Source: Nostoc sp. CMAA1605 (GTDB lineage: Bacteria > Cyanobacteriota > Cyanobacteriia > Cyanobacteriales > Nostocaceae). Taken from it: a DNA stretch of 64,000 bases. Of the stretch, positions 8,638 to 16,877 are shown in pieces. The stretch covers positions 1 to 64,000 of the forward strand of contig NZ_PJIZ01000003.1 in NCBI RefSeq assembly GCF_021596505.1, written 5' to 3'. The notes under the pieces were generated by a model, which searched no databases, was not told the DNA's origin, and saw only the letters and a program-made list of their open reading frames with translations. Made by a program: the position numbers and the translations under genes. The stretch's first letter is position 1, and every line of letters starts with the position of its first letter.

Positions 8638-9387
8638 TTACCAAGAATCATAATTGATTGGTTCAGAACCCATCAGAAAATCAAAATTACCTTCACCTCT
8701 GCTTTGTTTAAGTGTTTCTATAATTTTTTGTGGGCTATCGTAGGGGCCACTAACATAGTATGGTTTTCCATCACGACCACATTCAATGCGAATGCTACCA
8801 TCCCAGTTTCCGAGGTGTGAACGTGATTTTTCAAAGTCTTTGTGTGGTTGAAATCCTAAACTTTGTGCATATTCATAAGCACTAAATATCATCCCTTGAG
8901 CAGCTTCGAGGGAAATTTCTTGTGGGTTTTCAGGAAATGGTTGGAATAGTAGTTCTGCAAATTCTTGAAATTCTCTTTTGTCTAATGTACGTGGTGTTGT
9001 GGCATCTTTAATCCCTAAGCACCAGACATCTAAAAGATAACTACTAACTGCGATTTGATTGTATCGAGCAGTTCTGGCAATAACAACTAGTCCTAAACCG
9101 CGCTCAAGAGACTCATTGTCCTTTGCAGGTACAATTGTAGACGGCAGATTTTTAATGCTATTGTCTGATGAGTCTCTAGGTAATAATTGGACTAAATTAT
9201 TGCTTGCTAAACACTTGTAAACTGGGTCTAGTTCCCCTTTTGCCAATCTATCTAATGTGGTTTGCTCTGCTTGATTTTTCAGTGCTGCATTAACGTCTGA
9301 TACTTTAATACCTAGTTTTCGTGCTATCTGTTTGGGTGTTAAATTTAATGCTCGTAAAGCATCAATTTGTTGTTGTATTTCTGTCAT
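8638..9387 (-). CDS. HTH-containing protein of unknown function
   Basis: The 249-residue protein starts with a predicted helix-turn-helix (residues 8-36, LNLTPKQIARKLGIKVSDV), followed by a linker and a mixed alpha/beta domain (residues 95-249) that I do not recognise. A stretch near residues 110-135 (LGLVVIARTARYNQIAVSSYLLDVWCLGIK) and one near 203-218 (ECGRDGKPYYVSGPYD) look structured. DNA binding is plausible from the N-terminus; the role is unknown. It stands alone between a Nudix gene and the ExbD gene. Confidence 0.7.
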   Translation of the reverse strand: MTEIQQQIDALRALNLTPKQIARKLGIKVSDVNAALKNQAEQTTLDRLAKGELDPVYKCLASNNLVQLLPRDSSDNSIKNLPSTIVPAKDNESLERGLGLVVIARTARYNQIAVSSYLLDVWCLGIKDATTPRTLDKREFQEFAELLFQPFPENPQEISLEAAQGMIFSAYEYAQSLGFQPHKDFEKSRSHLGNWDGSIRIECGRDGKPYYVSGPYDSPQKIIETLKQSRGEGNFDFLMGSEPINYDSW

Positions 9388-9754
9388 AAATCACTACTTT
9401 CTATAAAGTTATATATAAAAAAATAAATCAAATAAACATGATTCATTTACTAATTTAAATTCTAAAAATTAATTATATTTTGCTCATAAAACTAAGACAA
9501 AAAAACAACTAGTAAAAACATATCTCAATACACTGTCAATAGATAGCAAGCTTAAAACTCTGTAACAATTTTACCCAAATAATTGATGACTGTTTCGCCT
9601 AGAAGTTAGCAAAACGCTAATTTGATTTTGTTGTTGTTTAATATAGCTGTTCGTGTTGTTGCCAATGCCAAATTTTGCAGAATATGGGCTGGGGTGTAGC
9701 TATAACGTGATCAATAGTCTGAACCCCACCCACTGAAACTTCATGTGATGACAA
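9388..9754. other. A/T-rich intergenic stretch, nothing recognised
   Basis: I see no gene, tandem repeat or convincing hairpin in these 367 bases. They separate the HTH gene promoter side from the 3' end of the ExbB-ExbD operon. Confidence 0.5.
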
Positions 9755-10159
9755 CTACCGCTTTTGAGTAGCGATCGCCAACCTAGCACCCTTAACCAAT
9801 CGCACCTGATCCATCACAGCAACAACCTTACCATGACCGACCCGTTCATCAGCATTAATCACCACCAAAACATCTGAACTAGAACCGAGTAAACCCCGAA
9901 TCCGTTCAGCTAAAGAATCAACTAACACAGATTGACGATTCAAACTAACTTCCCCTTTTTCATCAACCGTGATTGTAATCTTAGCGGGGACTTGCTGTTG
10001 ATTAGAAGTTGCTGCCTTGGGTAAATTCACAGGTAAACCCTCAGAGCGAGTCAAAAACAGCGTAGACATAATAAAAAACGTCAAAATCGCAAAAATTACA
10101 TCAATCATCGGCACAATATTAATCTGTGCGGGGATATCGGGTTCATCTTGCAGACGCAT
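9755..10159 (-). CDS. exbD: ExbD/TolR-family biopolymer transport protein
   Basis: This is the small single-pass subunit of a TonB energising complex: a short cytoplasmic start, one membrane helix (IDVIFAILTFFIMSTLFL, with the conserved proton-relay Asp in PMIDVIF) and a periplasmic domain. I place the start at ATG 10159 because AAGGAG lies 9 bases upstream on the minus strand; an in-frame ATG at 10180 would add seven residues. The gene overlaps the 3' end of the ExbB gene by 17 bases, so the two are one operon. The divergent TonB gene and the siderophore genes downstream show the likely function: powering outer-membrane iron uptake. Confidence 0.9.
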   Translation of the reverse strand: MRLQDEPDIPAQINIVPMIDVIFAILTFFIMSTLFLTRSEGLPVNLPKAATSNQQQVPAKITITVDEKGEVSLNRQSVLVDSLAERIRGLLGSSSDVLVVINADERVGHGKVVAVMDQVRLVKGARLAIATQKR

Positions 10160-10796
10160 AGGTTCTTTCTCCTTTCTCATAGCGGCGACGATAGAGCAAT
10201 TCTAACTGTCCACCATACTCCTGAAACAAAGCCATCTGCCGAGTATAAAGACCCCGAAAAGAATTAGCAAAAAATAGTGTAAAGATAGCAACAATCAAAC
10301 CCGCAGCCGTTGAAACCAAAGCCTCACTAATCCCCGCAGTTACACCCGCAGTTTTCGTCCCACCGACATCTCCAATATCCAAAGAAGCAAAAGAAGTAAT
10401 CAAACCTAAAACAGTACCCAGCAATCCTAACAGTGGTGCTAAACCAATAATCGTATCAAAAATATTCTGAAAGCGTTTGAGAATCGGAATCTCCGCCTGC
10501 GCCTCACTTTCTAGAGCCAAACGAAACTCCTCTGGCGTTGGTTCCTCCAACTCCAAAGCCGCTAAAAACACCCTGGCTAGAGGTAAATCTGCATTTTGTC
10601 GGAGTAGTTCAATCGTACCCACCACATTATCTAAACGATAAAGTTTCAACACCTCTTTGATCACACGACCTTGGCGATTATTCAATTTCAACCAAAAACG
10701 TACACGTTCAATAATCAAAGCTACCGCCAAAATCGAAAAACCTAACAGCGGCCACATCACAATCCCACCAGCCGCAAACAAATTCTTAATTCCCAT
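10143..10796 (-). CDS. exbB: ExbB/TolQ/MotA-family proton channel protein
   Basis: The 217-residue protein has three predicted membrane segments: near residues 10-28, and a conserved hairpin at about 110-135 and 150-175 (APLLGLLGTVLGLI and AGISEALVSTAAGLIVAIF), the hallmark of ExbB/TolQ/MotA channels. With ExbD it forms the inner-membrane proton-driven motor for TonB. It is the first gene of the ExbB-ExbD operon, divergent from the tonB-like gene. Confidence 0.92.
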   Translation of the reverse strand: MGIKNLFAAGGIVMWPLLGFSILAVALIIERVRFWLKLNNRQGRVIKEVLKLYRLDNVVGTIELLRQNADLPLARVFLAALELEEPTPEEFRLALESEAQAEIPILKRFQNIFDTIIGLAPLLGLLGTVLGLITSFASLDIGDVGGTKTAGVTAGISEALVSTAAGLIVAIFTLFFANSFRGLYTRQMALFQEYGGQLELLYRRRYEKGERTYASAR

Positions 10797-10971
10797 GCCC
10801 TACCTCGTGATGCCAAAAACAGAAAAACTACATAGCATCATCAGATAATCAGATGAATTGAGAGTTATTGTCAAGATATTTTCTCAGGATTTGCTAATTA
10901 TATGCAATTAGCAGAACCACATTTTCTGGGAATAAATCGTTAAAAAAGTCTATAAAACGCTTTTCTGGCTA

Positions 10972-11007
10972 TTGATGACAGTTAATAATCACTTATAATT
11001 ATCACTT
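10972..11007 (+). promoter_or_regulatory. Candidate promoter and direct repeat upstream of tonB-like gene
   Basis: TTGATG (10972-10977) and TATAAT (10994-10999) are 16 bases apart and lie before the tonB-like ATG. Two perfect ATCACTT copies (10988-10994 and 11001-11007) straddle the -10 hexamer with a 13-base period, a possible operator for a Fur-type repressor in the exbB/tonB divergent region. This is pattern reading only. Confidence 0.35.
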
Positions 11008-11067
11008 GATATTTATATCTAGGCATCTTACTATGTCTAAGTTAGTAATATTAACTTGCAATAAATT

Positions 11068-12537
11068 ATGACCTTTTCAGGCATAGCTGTTGAGCAGCGT
11101 TCCAAGGAAACTCAGGCTCTCCGGTCTTTTCTGGTTTACAGTCTGATTGGTTCTGTATCGTTGCATATTGGTGTCTTAACTTTAGGTCTTGGCAGTTTCT
11201 TTACCAGAAATGCTGATTTGGCTAATGAGCCTCTAGAGGTGACAATAGTTGATGCGCCGACTGTCGAAACCGAACCAACCCCACAGGAGACTCCACCAAA
11301 ACCAGAACCAGAACCAGAAACACCTGTGAGCAATCCTCGTGAAGTGGCGTTAGCTCCGCAAGCTATAGCTCCCGTGGCAATATCTCCTGAGAAATTCCAA
11401 CCTCAACCAGTACAAAAGTTCTCTGAGCCTGTGAGTAAAGCACCCAAACCACAGCCTGTGACACCATCTCGTGAAGTTGCTACTGCTCAACCTACCAAAC
11501 CACAGCCAACAGCACCCCAATCTGCCAGTCAAAGCAGTGACAAGTTAAGAACCCTGTTGAGTGGTGTGAGAGATAGTAGAGCTAGTCAACAAAGCAACAG
11601 GAACGCCACTTCGGGGACAAGTTCTAATGTGCTGGTGGGTTCTGGTAATGGTACTCCTGTGGGGACTGGTACGGGGACTAATACAGGGACTAATACAGGG
11701 ACTAATACAGGGACTAATACAGGAACGAATACTGGTACTAGTAACACAACAGGCAATAATACAGTAGCTACAGCCCCAAGACCTGTGAGAGTTGCACCCC
11801 CAGCTAATAATACAGGGAATGATTCTCGACGTTCTGGAAATGGTCGGGCGGCTTGTCGTGAGTGTGATACTCGGTATCCAGAGGCGGCGAGAAGAAGAGG
11901 GATAGAAGGGAAGGTTGAGGTTGCTGTTGATACTGACGAGAAAGGGAATGTGACTAATGTCAGAATCGTCAACTCTAGTGGGAATCGTGACTTAGACCAA
12001 GAAACTCTCAGACAAGCCCGGAACTGGAAATTAAAACCTTCAGAGAGTGGTAGACAAGGGGTATCTATTGCTACCGAGTATGCAATTACAGGTTCTCGAC
12101 GTTATCGGGAGTTGCAAGAACGTAAACGACAAAGACAAGCACAGGCTAGACAACGTTCTACTGCTGCTAGTGCCAATAATTCAGATGATACTGCAAGCGA
12201 TCGCCAGAGTACAAGGGCTGCCAATAATACTGAAACTCGCTCTCGACGCAGACGTTTATCTCCCAGTAGCCCTGCGTCTGAAACTGCATCTACCAATAAT
12301 ACTAGAACGTCTGAAAGCCAAAGAACTGTTAGGCGTGCTTTACTCAGGGTACGCCGTGATGTTACACCTTCTTCTCCATCTGCACCTACTGCTAATAGAA
12401 GACGGCGACGACTTCCCCAACAGGAGGCTAATTCTTCTAGTGCTAGTCGCTTACGTAGTGCTTTGCGTCGTTCTCGTCAGTCGGCTCCTGCTCAACCTGC
12501 TTCAGAGACTCCCGCCCCTACTGAGAATAACAATTAG
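11068..12537 (+). CDS. tonB: TonB-family energy transducer with long Arg/Ser-rich C-terminal extension
   Basis: The 489-residue protein has one N-terminal membrane helix (residues about 20-45), a Pro-rich periplasmic spacer, a GTNT tandem repeat (about 197-225) and a TonB C-terminal domain near residues 258-341 (YPEAARRRGIEGKVEVAVD). Unusually, about 148 further residues rich in Arg, Ser, Thr and Asn follow this domain, which normally ends the protein. TonB couples the ExbB/ExbD proton motor to outer-membrane receptors; the receptor lies at 16.9 kb. The tail may contact the thick cyanobacterial peptidoglycan, but that is a guess. It is divergent from exbB. Confidence 0.88.
   Translation: MTFSGIAVEQRSKETQALRSFLVYSLIGSVSLHIGVLTLGLGSFFTRNADLANEPLEVTIVDAPTVETEPTPQETPPKPEPEPETPVSNPREVALAPQAIAPVAISPEKFQPQPVQKFSEPVSKAPKPQPVTPSREVATAQPTKPQPTAPQSASQSSDKLRTLLSGVRDSRASQQSNRNATSGTSSNVLVGSGNGTPVGTGTGTNTGTNTGTNTGTNTGTNTGTSNTTGNNTVATAPRPVRVAPPANNTGNDSRRSGNGRAACRECDTRYPEAARRRGIEGKVEVAVDTDEKGNVTNVRIVNSSGNRDLDQETLRQARNWKLKPSESGRQGVSIATEYAITGSRRYRELQERKRQRQAQARQRSTAASANNSDDTASDRQSTRAANNTETRSRRRRLSPSSPASETASTNNTRTSESQRTVRRALLRVRRDVTPSSPSAPTANRRRRRLPQQEANSSSASRLRSALRRSRQSAPAQPASETPAPTENNN
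11660..11745 (+). repeat. In-gene tandem repeat encoding GTNT units
   Basis: A 12-base unit GGGACTAATACA is repeated about five times within the tonB-like gene, encoding GTNT repeats in the periplasmic spacer. Copy number could vary between strains. Confidence 0.8.
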
Positions 12538-12540
12538 TAA

Positions 12541-12556
12541 TTTTGTGGATAGAAAA
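12541..12556 (+). promoter_or_regulatory. Weak single copy of the GGATAG regulatory motif before the permease genes
   Basis: TTTTGTGGATAGAAAA upstream of the first FecCD permease resembles the second half of the direct repeats at 16776-16790 and 24580-24594 (TTTCTGGATAGAAAA). No first half-site is visible, so this may be chance. Confidence 0.25.
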
Positions 12557-12606
12557 TTATGGTTTTCGCAACCTGAATTATCTATTTCCTCTCTACCATC
12601 AAAAGC

Positions 12607-13638
12607 ATGACAAGAGCAACTACAGCATCACCTAGAAACTGGAAAATACCGCAAGTATCACCATTAGCAGGTCTGATTTTGGGGATAATGATCCTGCTAA
12701 TTTGCTTAGTTTATAGTGTCACTTTAGGGGCCGCAGAAATACCTTTAAATAAAATTATCGAATCTTTCATCATCTTTGATGGTTCTTATGAACATTTAGT
12801 GATTCAGACGGTGAGATTACCGCGATCGCTCGCCGCCCTACTGGTAGGATCATCCTTAGCAGTGGCTGGTGCATTAATGCAAGGCTTGACACGTAACCCC
12901 CTAGCAGATCCAGGTATTTTAGGTATTGAATCAGGAGCCGCGTTAGCTGTAGTTACCACAGTTTTTATGTTTGGTAGCTCCTCTTTGAATGTGTTAACGA
13001 TGGTAGCCTTTGTGGGTGCTGGGGTGACAGCGATGTTAGTCTACCTCCTTGGCTCTCTGGGAAAGGGAGGCGCAACACCGTTAAATCTCACCGTTGCAGG
13101 CGCAGCGTTAACGGCTCTAATTTCTGCCCTCACAACTGCTATTTTGATTGTCAGTCAACGCACCCTAGAAGAAATCAGATTTTGGTTAGCGGGTTCTTTG
13201 GCTGGAAGGGATTTTGACATCTTGTTATCAGCCTTACCTTTTGTCGTCATTGGCTTAGTAGTCGCCTTGTTTTTGGGTAGACAAATTACAACCATGAGTC
13301 TGGGTGAGGATGTGGCTAAAGGCTTGGGTCAAGATACCATTTGGGTAAAAATTACAACTGGTGTCAGCGTAGTTTTACTTGCGGGAAGTTCCGTGGCTCT
13401 TGCCGGGCCAATTGGCTTTATTGGCTTAGTTGTTCCTCATATGGTGAGATTTTTTATCAAAGCTGATTACCGTTGGATTTTACCCTACTCCGCAGTAGTG
13501 GGAGCAAGTTTGCTGTTAATTGCAGATGTGGCAGCGCGTGTTTTACTCAAACCCCAGGAATTACCAGTGGGAGTCATGACAGCCTTGGTTGGCGCACCCT
13601 TTTTTGTCTACTTGGCTAAATCGAAGGTGAAAAAATGA
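12607..13638 (+). CDS. FecCD-family siderophore ABC permease (first)
   Basis: The 343-residue polytopic protein is a FecCD/BtuC-type permease: about nine or ten membrane segments, the conserved RLPRSLAALLVGSSLAVAGA block near residue 72 followed by QGLTRNPLADPGILGIESGA, and the C-terminal GFIGLVVPHMVRF near residue 273, which contacts the ATPase. It moves ferric siderophore or cobalamin-type chelates across the inner membrane. Its stop overlaps the start of the second permease by 4 bases, so the two are translationally coupled and probably form a heterodimer. Confidence 0.93.
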   Translation: MTRATTASPRNWKIPQVSPLAGLILGIMILLICLVYSVTLGAAEIPLNKIIESFIIFDGSYEHLVIQTVRLPRSLAALLVGSSLAVAGALMQGLTRNPLADPGILGIESGAALAVVTTVFMFGSSSLNVLTMVAFVGAGVTAMLVYLLGSLGKGGATPLNLTVAGAALTALISALTTAILIVSQRTLEEIRFWLAGSLAGRDFDILLSALPFVVIGLVVALFLGRQITTMSLGEDVAKGLGQDTIWVKITTGVSVVLLAGSSVALAGPIGFIGLVVPHMVRFFIKADYRWILPYSAVVGASLLLIADVAARVLLKPQELPVGVMTALVGAPFFVYLAKSKVKK

Positions 13639-14675
13639 AATTGGACTGGCTTGTATTCCGTTCTGAGTCTATATCTTGGCGAATTGACCGCCGTGTGCCA
13701 CCAATGCTGCTATGTTTGGCAGTGGCTATTGTGGTGGCGATGGTGATGAATTTAGGACGGGGTGAATATCCGATTTCTCCCTTAGATATCGTCAAAACTG
13801 TCTTGGGTATAGATACAGGCAACCCAGATCATGGGTTTGTGATTTATAACCTACGCCTACCTCGTACCCTAGTGGCTGTCATGGTAGGAATGGCACTGGC
13901 GGTTGCTGGGACTATCTTTCAAGGCATCACACGCAACCCATTAGCTGACCCTGGCATTATTGGTATAAATGCGGGAGCAAGTCTAGCAGCAGTTGCAGTC
14001 ATTGTCCTATTGCCATCTGCACCCATTTATATTTTGCCCTTATCAGCCTTTGTTGGTGCTTTATTAATGGCTGGGTTAATTTATTCCTTAGCTTGGAATA
14101 ATGGTAGTTCTCCGGTTTTATTTATTTTAATGGGCGTAGGGTTGTCGGCGATCGCCAGCGCATTCACCAGTTTATTAATTACCTTTGGCGATATTTATAG
14201 CGTCAGCGATGCCCTAGTGTGGTTAGCTGGTAGTGTTTACGGACGCACCTGGGAACAAGTCTTTTCCTTCTTACCGTGGTTAATCGTTTTTGTCCCGATG
14301 GCGTTGATACTAGCTAGACAGTTGAACGCCTTAAATTTGGGGGATGATGTCGCCCAAGGTTTAGGTACTCGCGTGGAATGGCAACGGGGTTTACTGGTGC
14401 TAGTGGGTGTCGCCTTAGCCGGTGCAGCAGTCGCCACCGCAGGCATGATTGGTTTTGTAGGATTAATTGCACCCCATATTGGCAGACAGTTAGTAGGTAC
14501 AAATCATCAAGGATTAATCCCTACCTCTGCATTGTTGGGAGGAATGTTAGTTGTCATCGCAGATTTCTTTGGCAGAACCATGTTTGCACCTATCGAAATT
14601 CCTTGTGGAGTGGTGACAGCTGCTATTGGCGCGCCTTATTTTCTCTATTTGTTAATTCGTAATCGGAAAAAATAG
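13635..14675 (+). CDS. FecCD-family siderophore ABC permease (second)
   Basis: The 346-residue protein is a second FecCD-type permease with the same blocks: RLPRTLVAVMVGMALAVAGT then QGITRNPLADPGIIGINAGA, and GFVGLIAPHIGRQL near the C-terminus. The overlap with the first permease and the ATPase gene 40 bases downstream make a standard permease-permease-ATPase importer operon, as in fepDGC and fecCDE. The gap to the ATPase gene is filled by a short tandem repeat. Confidence 0.93.
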   Translation: MKLDWLVFRSESISWRIDRRVPPMLLCLAVAIVVAMVMNLGRGEYPISPLDIVKTVLGIDTGNPDHGFVIYNLRLPRTLVAVMVGMALAVAGTIFQGITRNPLADPGIIGINAGASLAAVAVIVLLPSAPIYILPLSAFVGALLMAGLIYSLAWNNGSSPVLFILMGVGLSAIASAFTSLLITFGDIYSVSDALVWLAGSVYGRTWEQVFSFLPWLIVFVPMALILARQLNALNLGDDVAQGLGTRVEWQRGLLVLVGVALAGAAVATAGMIGFVGLIAPHIGRQLVGTNHQGLIPTSALLGGMLVVIADFFGRTMFAPIEIPCGVVTAAIGAPYFLYLLIRNRKK

Positions 14676-14712
14676 TCATTAGTCATTAGTCATTAGTCAT
14701 TAGTCAATAGTT
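14676..14712. repeat. Tandem heptamer TCATTAG between permease and ATPase genes
   Basis: About five TCATTAG/TCAATAG units lie within the operon between the second permease and the ATPase gene. The same family occurs at 29369-29411 and 52060-52102. Confidence 0.75.
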
Positions 14713-14715
14713 AAA

Positions 14716-15546
14716 ATGGGAACAAATATGAAAGGATTGTCAACGAAAGGTTTATCTTTAGCTTATGATGGTGCGCCAATTATTCGTGACTTGAATTTGG
14801 TAATTCCTCATGGTCAAGTTAGTGCTTTAGTGGGTGCAAATGGTTGTGGTAAATCAACTCTATTACGAGGTTTAGCTAGGTTGCTTAAACCCTATGTTGG
14901 GACGGTTTATTTAGATGGACAATCTATTTTTAATCTTTCTACTAAAGAAGTAGCACAACAATTAGGAATTTTACCTCAAAGTCCGGTTGCACCAGAAGGA
15001 TTAACAGTCAGAGATTTAGTAGCACAAGGACGTTATCCTTACCAAAATTGGTTGCAGCAGTGGTCACAAAAAGATGAAAGAATTGTCCAACAGGCTTTAG
15101 AGATTACAGATTTGTTGACATTGGCAGATAGAGCCTTGGATACTTTATCAGGTGGACAAAGACAACGTGCTTGGATAGCAATGGCACTGGCACAAGATAC
15201 AGATATATTACTGTTAGATGAACCAACTACTTTTCTAGATTTGGCACATCAAATAGAGGTTTTAGATTTGTTATACGAATTGAACCAGAATCAACAAAGA
15301 ACTATTGTCATGGTGCTGCATGATTTAAATCAGGCTTGTCGTTATGCAGATTATTTAGTTGCAGTTAAACAAGGCAGAATTTTTACGGCTGGAGAACCAA
15401 ACCAGGTAATGACTGAGGAAATGGTCAAAGAAGTTTTTGGTTTAGAATGTCGTATTGTTGCTGATCCAGTTGTAGGAACACCAATGTGTGTACCAATAGG
15501 ACGCAAGGGAGAAAGGCAATTACAAGCAAATTCTTCTCATTCGTAG
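14716..15546 (+). CDS. Siderophore ABC transporter ATP-binding protein (FecE-like)
   Basis: The 276-residue ATPase has Walker A (GANGCGKST) near residue 40, the signature [18 protein letters not shown], Walker B ([12 protein letters not shown]) and the switch His ([15 protein letters not shown]), all typical of FecE/FepC/FhuC. It energises the two permeases upstream. ATG 14716 and an in-frame ATG at 14728 are both possible; the latter begins [15 protein letters not shown] and resembles homologues more closely. Confidence 0.94.
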   Translation: MGTNMKGLSTKGLSLAYDGAPIIRDLNLVIPHGQVSALVGANGCGKSTLLRGLARLLKPYVGTVYLDGQSIFNLSTKEVAQQLGILPQSPVAPEGLTVRDLVAQGRYPYQNWLQQWSQKDERIVQQALEITDLLTLADRALDTLSGGQRQRAWIAMALAQDTDILLLDEPTTFLDLAHQIEVLDLLYELNQNQQRTIVMVLHDLNQACRYADYLVAVKQGRIFTAGEPNQVMTEEMVKEVFGLECRIVADPVVGTPMCVPIGRKGERQLQANSSHS

Positions 15547-15756
15547 GAAGATTTAAATATTAGGAATCTGCGATGATAATGACAGTTAAGCCCTAATTCA
15601 TGTTGTTAATATTTATCTAATAGCTTGATTGGTTTTAAGATAGCGATCGCAGTCATCATGCACTTTTCATAACGACAGTATCACTCATCACTTTATTAAA
15701 AGTATTTGTCATCATACTCTATTAGATGAGGTGATATTACTAACCAAGTCTTTACT

Positions 15757-16755
15757 ATGACCCTGACCTTAAAACAGCAAGAATGGGAAGAAATGTGGAA
15801 TACAACATCCCAAAATGTTACATCTAACTCAGATGTGCAATCATTTGAGTATTTATTCCAATTTCCTCAGCAATTTGGTCAAGGTGGAAGAAAAGATATT
15901 GAGGTGCATCCAGAAATTTGCTTATCAATTTTTGATTATGAGTTGCATGAAAATGTCGTGGTACAACTACCAGAGTGGGAACACCCTTTACAATTTAGTG
16001 TGAGTCTCTCTGGCACAGTAATCGATGAATATGGCGGGAAGTTGGGAGGAGGGTATACTTGCATTTCTGGGGCTGGAATACAACGTCAGATGTTAGTCAA
16101 AAGTTCTAAATCTCGACATATGGGGATAAATATTCATATGTCCCCTGATGTGCTACGAACTTTTTTCCCCCATTGTGATGGTGAAATGCTTCCCCAGTTG
16201 CGTTTGCTAGCTAATGGTGATGACTGGCAATCCTTAATTTATCCAGAAATTACGACTGCTATAGAACAAGTAGTCAAGCAAATGATGTTCTGTCCCTACC
16301 AGGGAACGACAAAACAGATATATTTGCAAGGAAAAGTCATAGAACTTATGGCTTTGCAGTTAGCTCCTATTTTAAACAACCAAGCAGAACTAGCACCATC
16401 ACCACAGCTTAAACCCACAACTGTTAACCGCATTCATCAGGCTAGGGAAATTCTGCACTTTCGTTTGGAAAATCCACCATCATTAGTGGAATTAGCCGAA
16501 ATTGTCGGTATTAGTGACAGAACTTTGCGCTATGGGTTTAAGGCTTTATTTGGTACGACTGTATTTAGTTATCTGACGCAGAAGCGTTTGGAGCGTGCCG
16601 AGGAACTTCTGCGAAATGGTGGGGTGACTGTAGCGGAAGTGGCGAATTTATTAGGTTATTCTCATTTAGGACATTTTGCGGCGGCTTTTAAACGCAAGTT
16701 TGGGATTACACCTAGTGAGTGTTTGTTAGGTAAAAAATCTATTTCTCCTTACTAA
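15757..16755 (+). CDS. AraC-family regulator, PchR-like
   Basis: The 332-residue regulator has an N-terminal effector domain (residues 1-210) and two C-terminal AraC helix-turn-helix units (about 225-325; LVELAEIVGISDRTLRYGF and TVAEVANLLGYSHLGHFAA). Its length and siderophore context match PchR-type activators, which bind the ferric siderophore and switch on uptake and export. The next gene is the TonB-dependent receptor, and paired GCC(A/G)TTTTGGGATA-like repeats lie between them and again before the ABC exporter at 24.7 kb; I infer these are its binding sites. Confidence 0.9.
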   Translation: MTLTLKQQEWEEMWNTTSQNVTSNSDVQSFEYLFQFPQQFGQGGRKDIEVHPEICLSIFDYELHENVVVQLPEWEHPLQFSVSLSGTVIDEYGGKLGGGYTCISGAGIQRQMLVKSSKSRHMGINIHMSPDVLRTFFPHCDGEMLPQLRLLANGDDWQSLIYPEITTAIEQVVKQMMFCPYQGTTKQIYLQGKVIELMALQLAPILNNQAELAPSPQLKPTTVNRIHQAREILHFRLENPPSLVELAEIVGISDRTLRYGFKALFGTTVFSYLTQKRLERAEELLRNGGVTVAEVANLLGYSHLGHFAAAFKRKFGITPSECLLGKKSISPY

Positions 16756-16756
16756 T

Positions 16757-16790
16757 GCCGTTTTGGGATATTAACGCCATTTTTGGATAG
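16757..16790 (+). promoter_or_regulatory. Direct-repeat operator upstream of the TonB-dependent receptor (candidate PchR site)
   Basis: Two direct repeats, GCCGTTTTGGGATA (16757-16770) and GCCATTTTTGGATAG (16776-16790), are spaced 19 bases start to start. A matching pair occurs at 24559-24594 before the exporter gene. Paired direct repeats of this size are typical targets of AraC-family activators. Confidence 0.6.
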
Positions 16791-16877
16791 ACGCGATCGC
16801 ACCAATTTCTCTAAACTACCTCTAGATACAACTGAGAACTTTACGCAATAATTTCATTTACTGGTGTGGAGAGGGGC

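Noticed and set aside
10919..10970. Possible third copy of the paired GGATAG motif before tonB
   Set aside because: CATTTTCTGGGAATAA and CGCTTTTCTGGCTATTG resemble the motif, but the spacing is about 40 bases and several key positions differ.
11586..11972. 128-codon minus-strand frame with PVLVPVLVPV repeats
   Set aside because: It is the antisense reading of the GTNT tandem repeat, not a gene.
12047..12610. 187-codon plus-strand frame overlapping the tonB-like gene
   Set aside because: It is a low-complexity, Leu-rich shadow of the Arg/Ser-rich tonB tail in another frame; the tonB frame has a clear domain.
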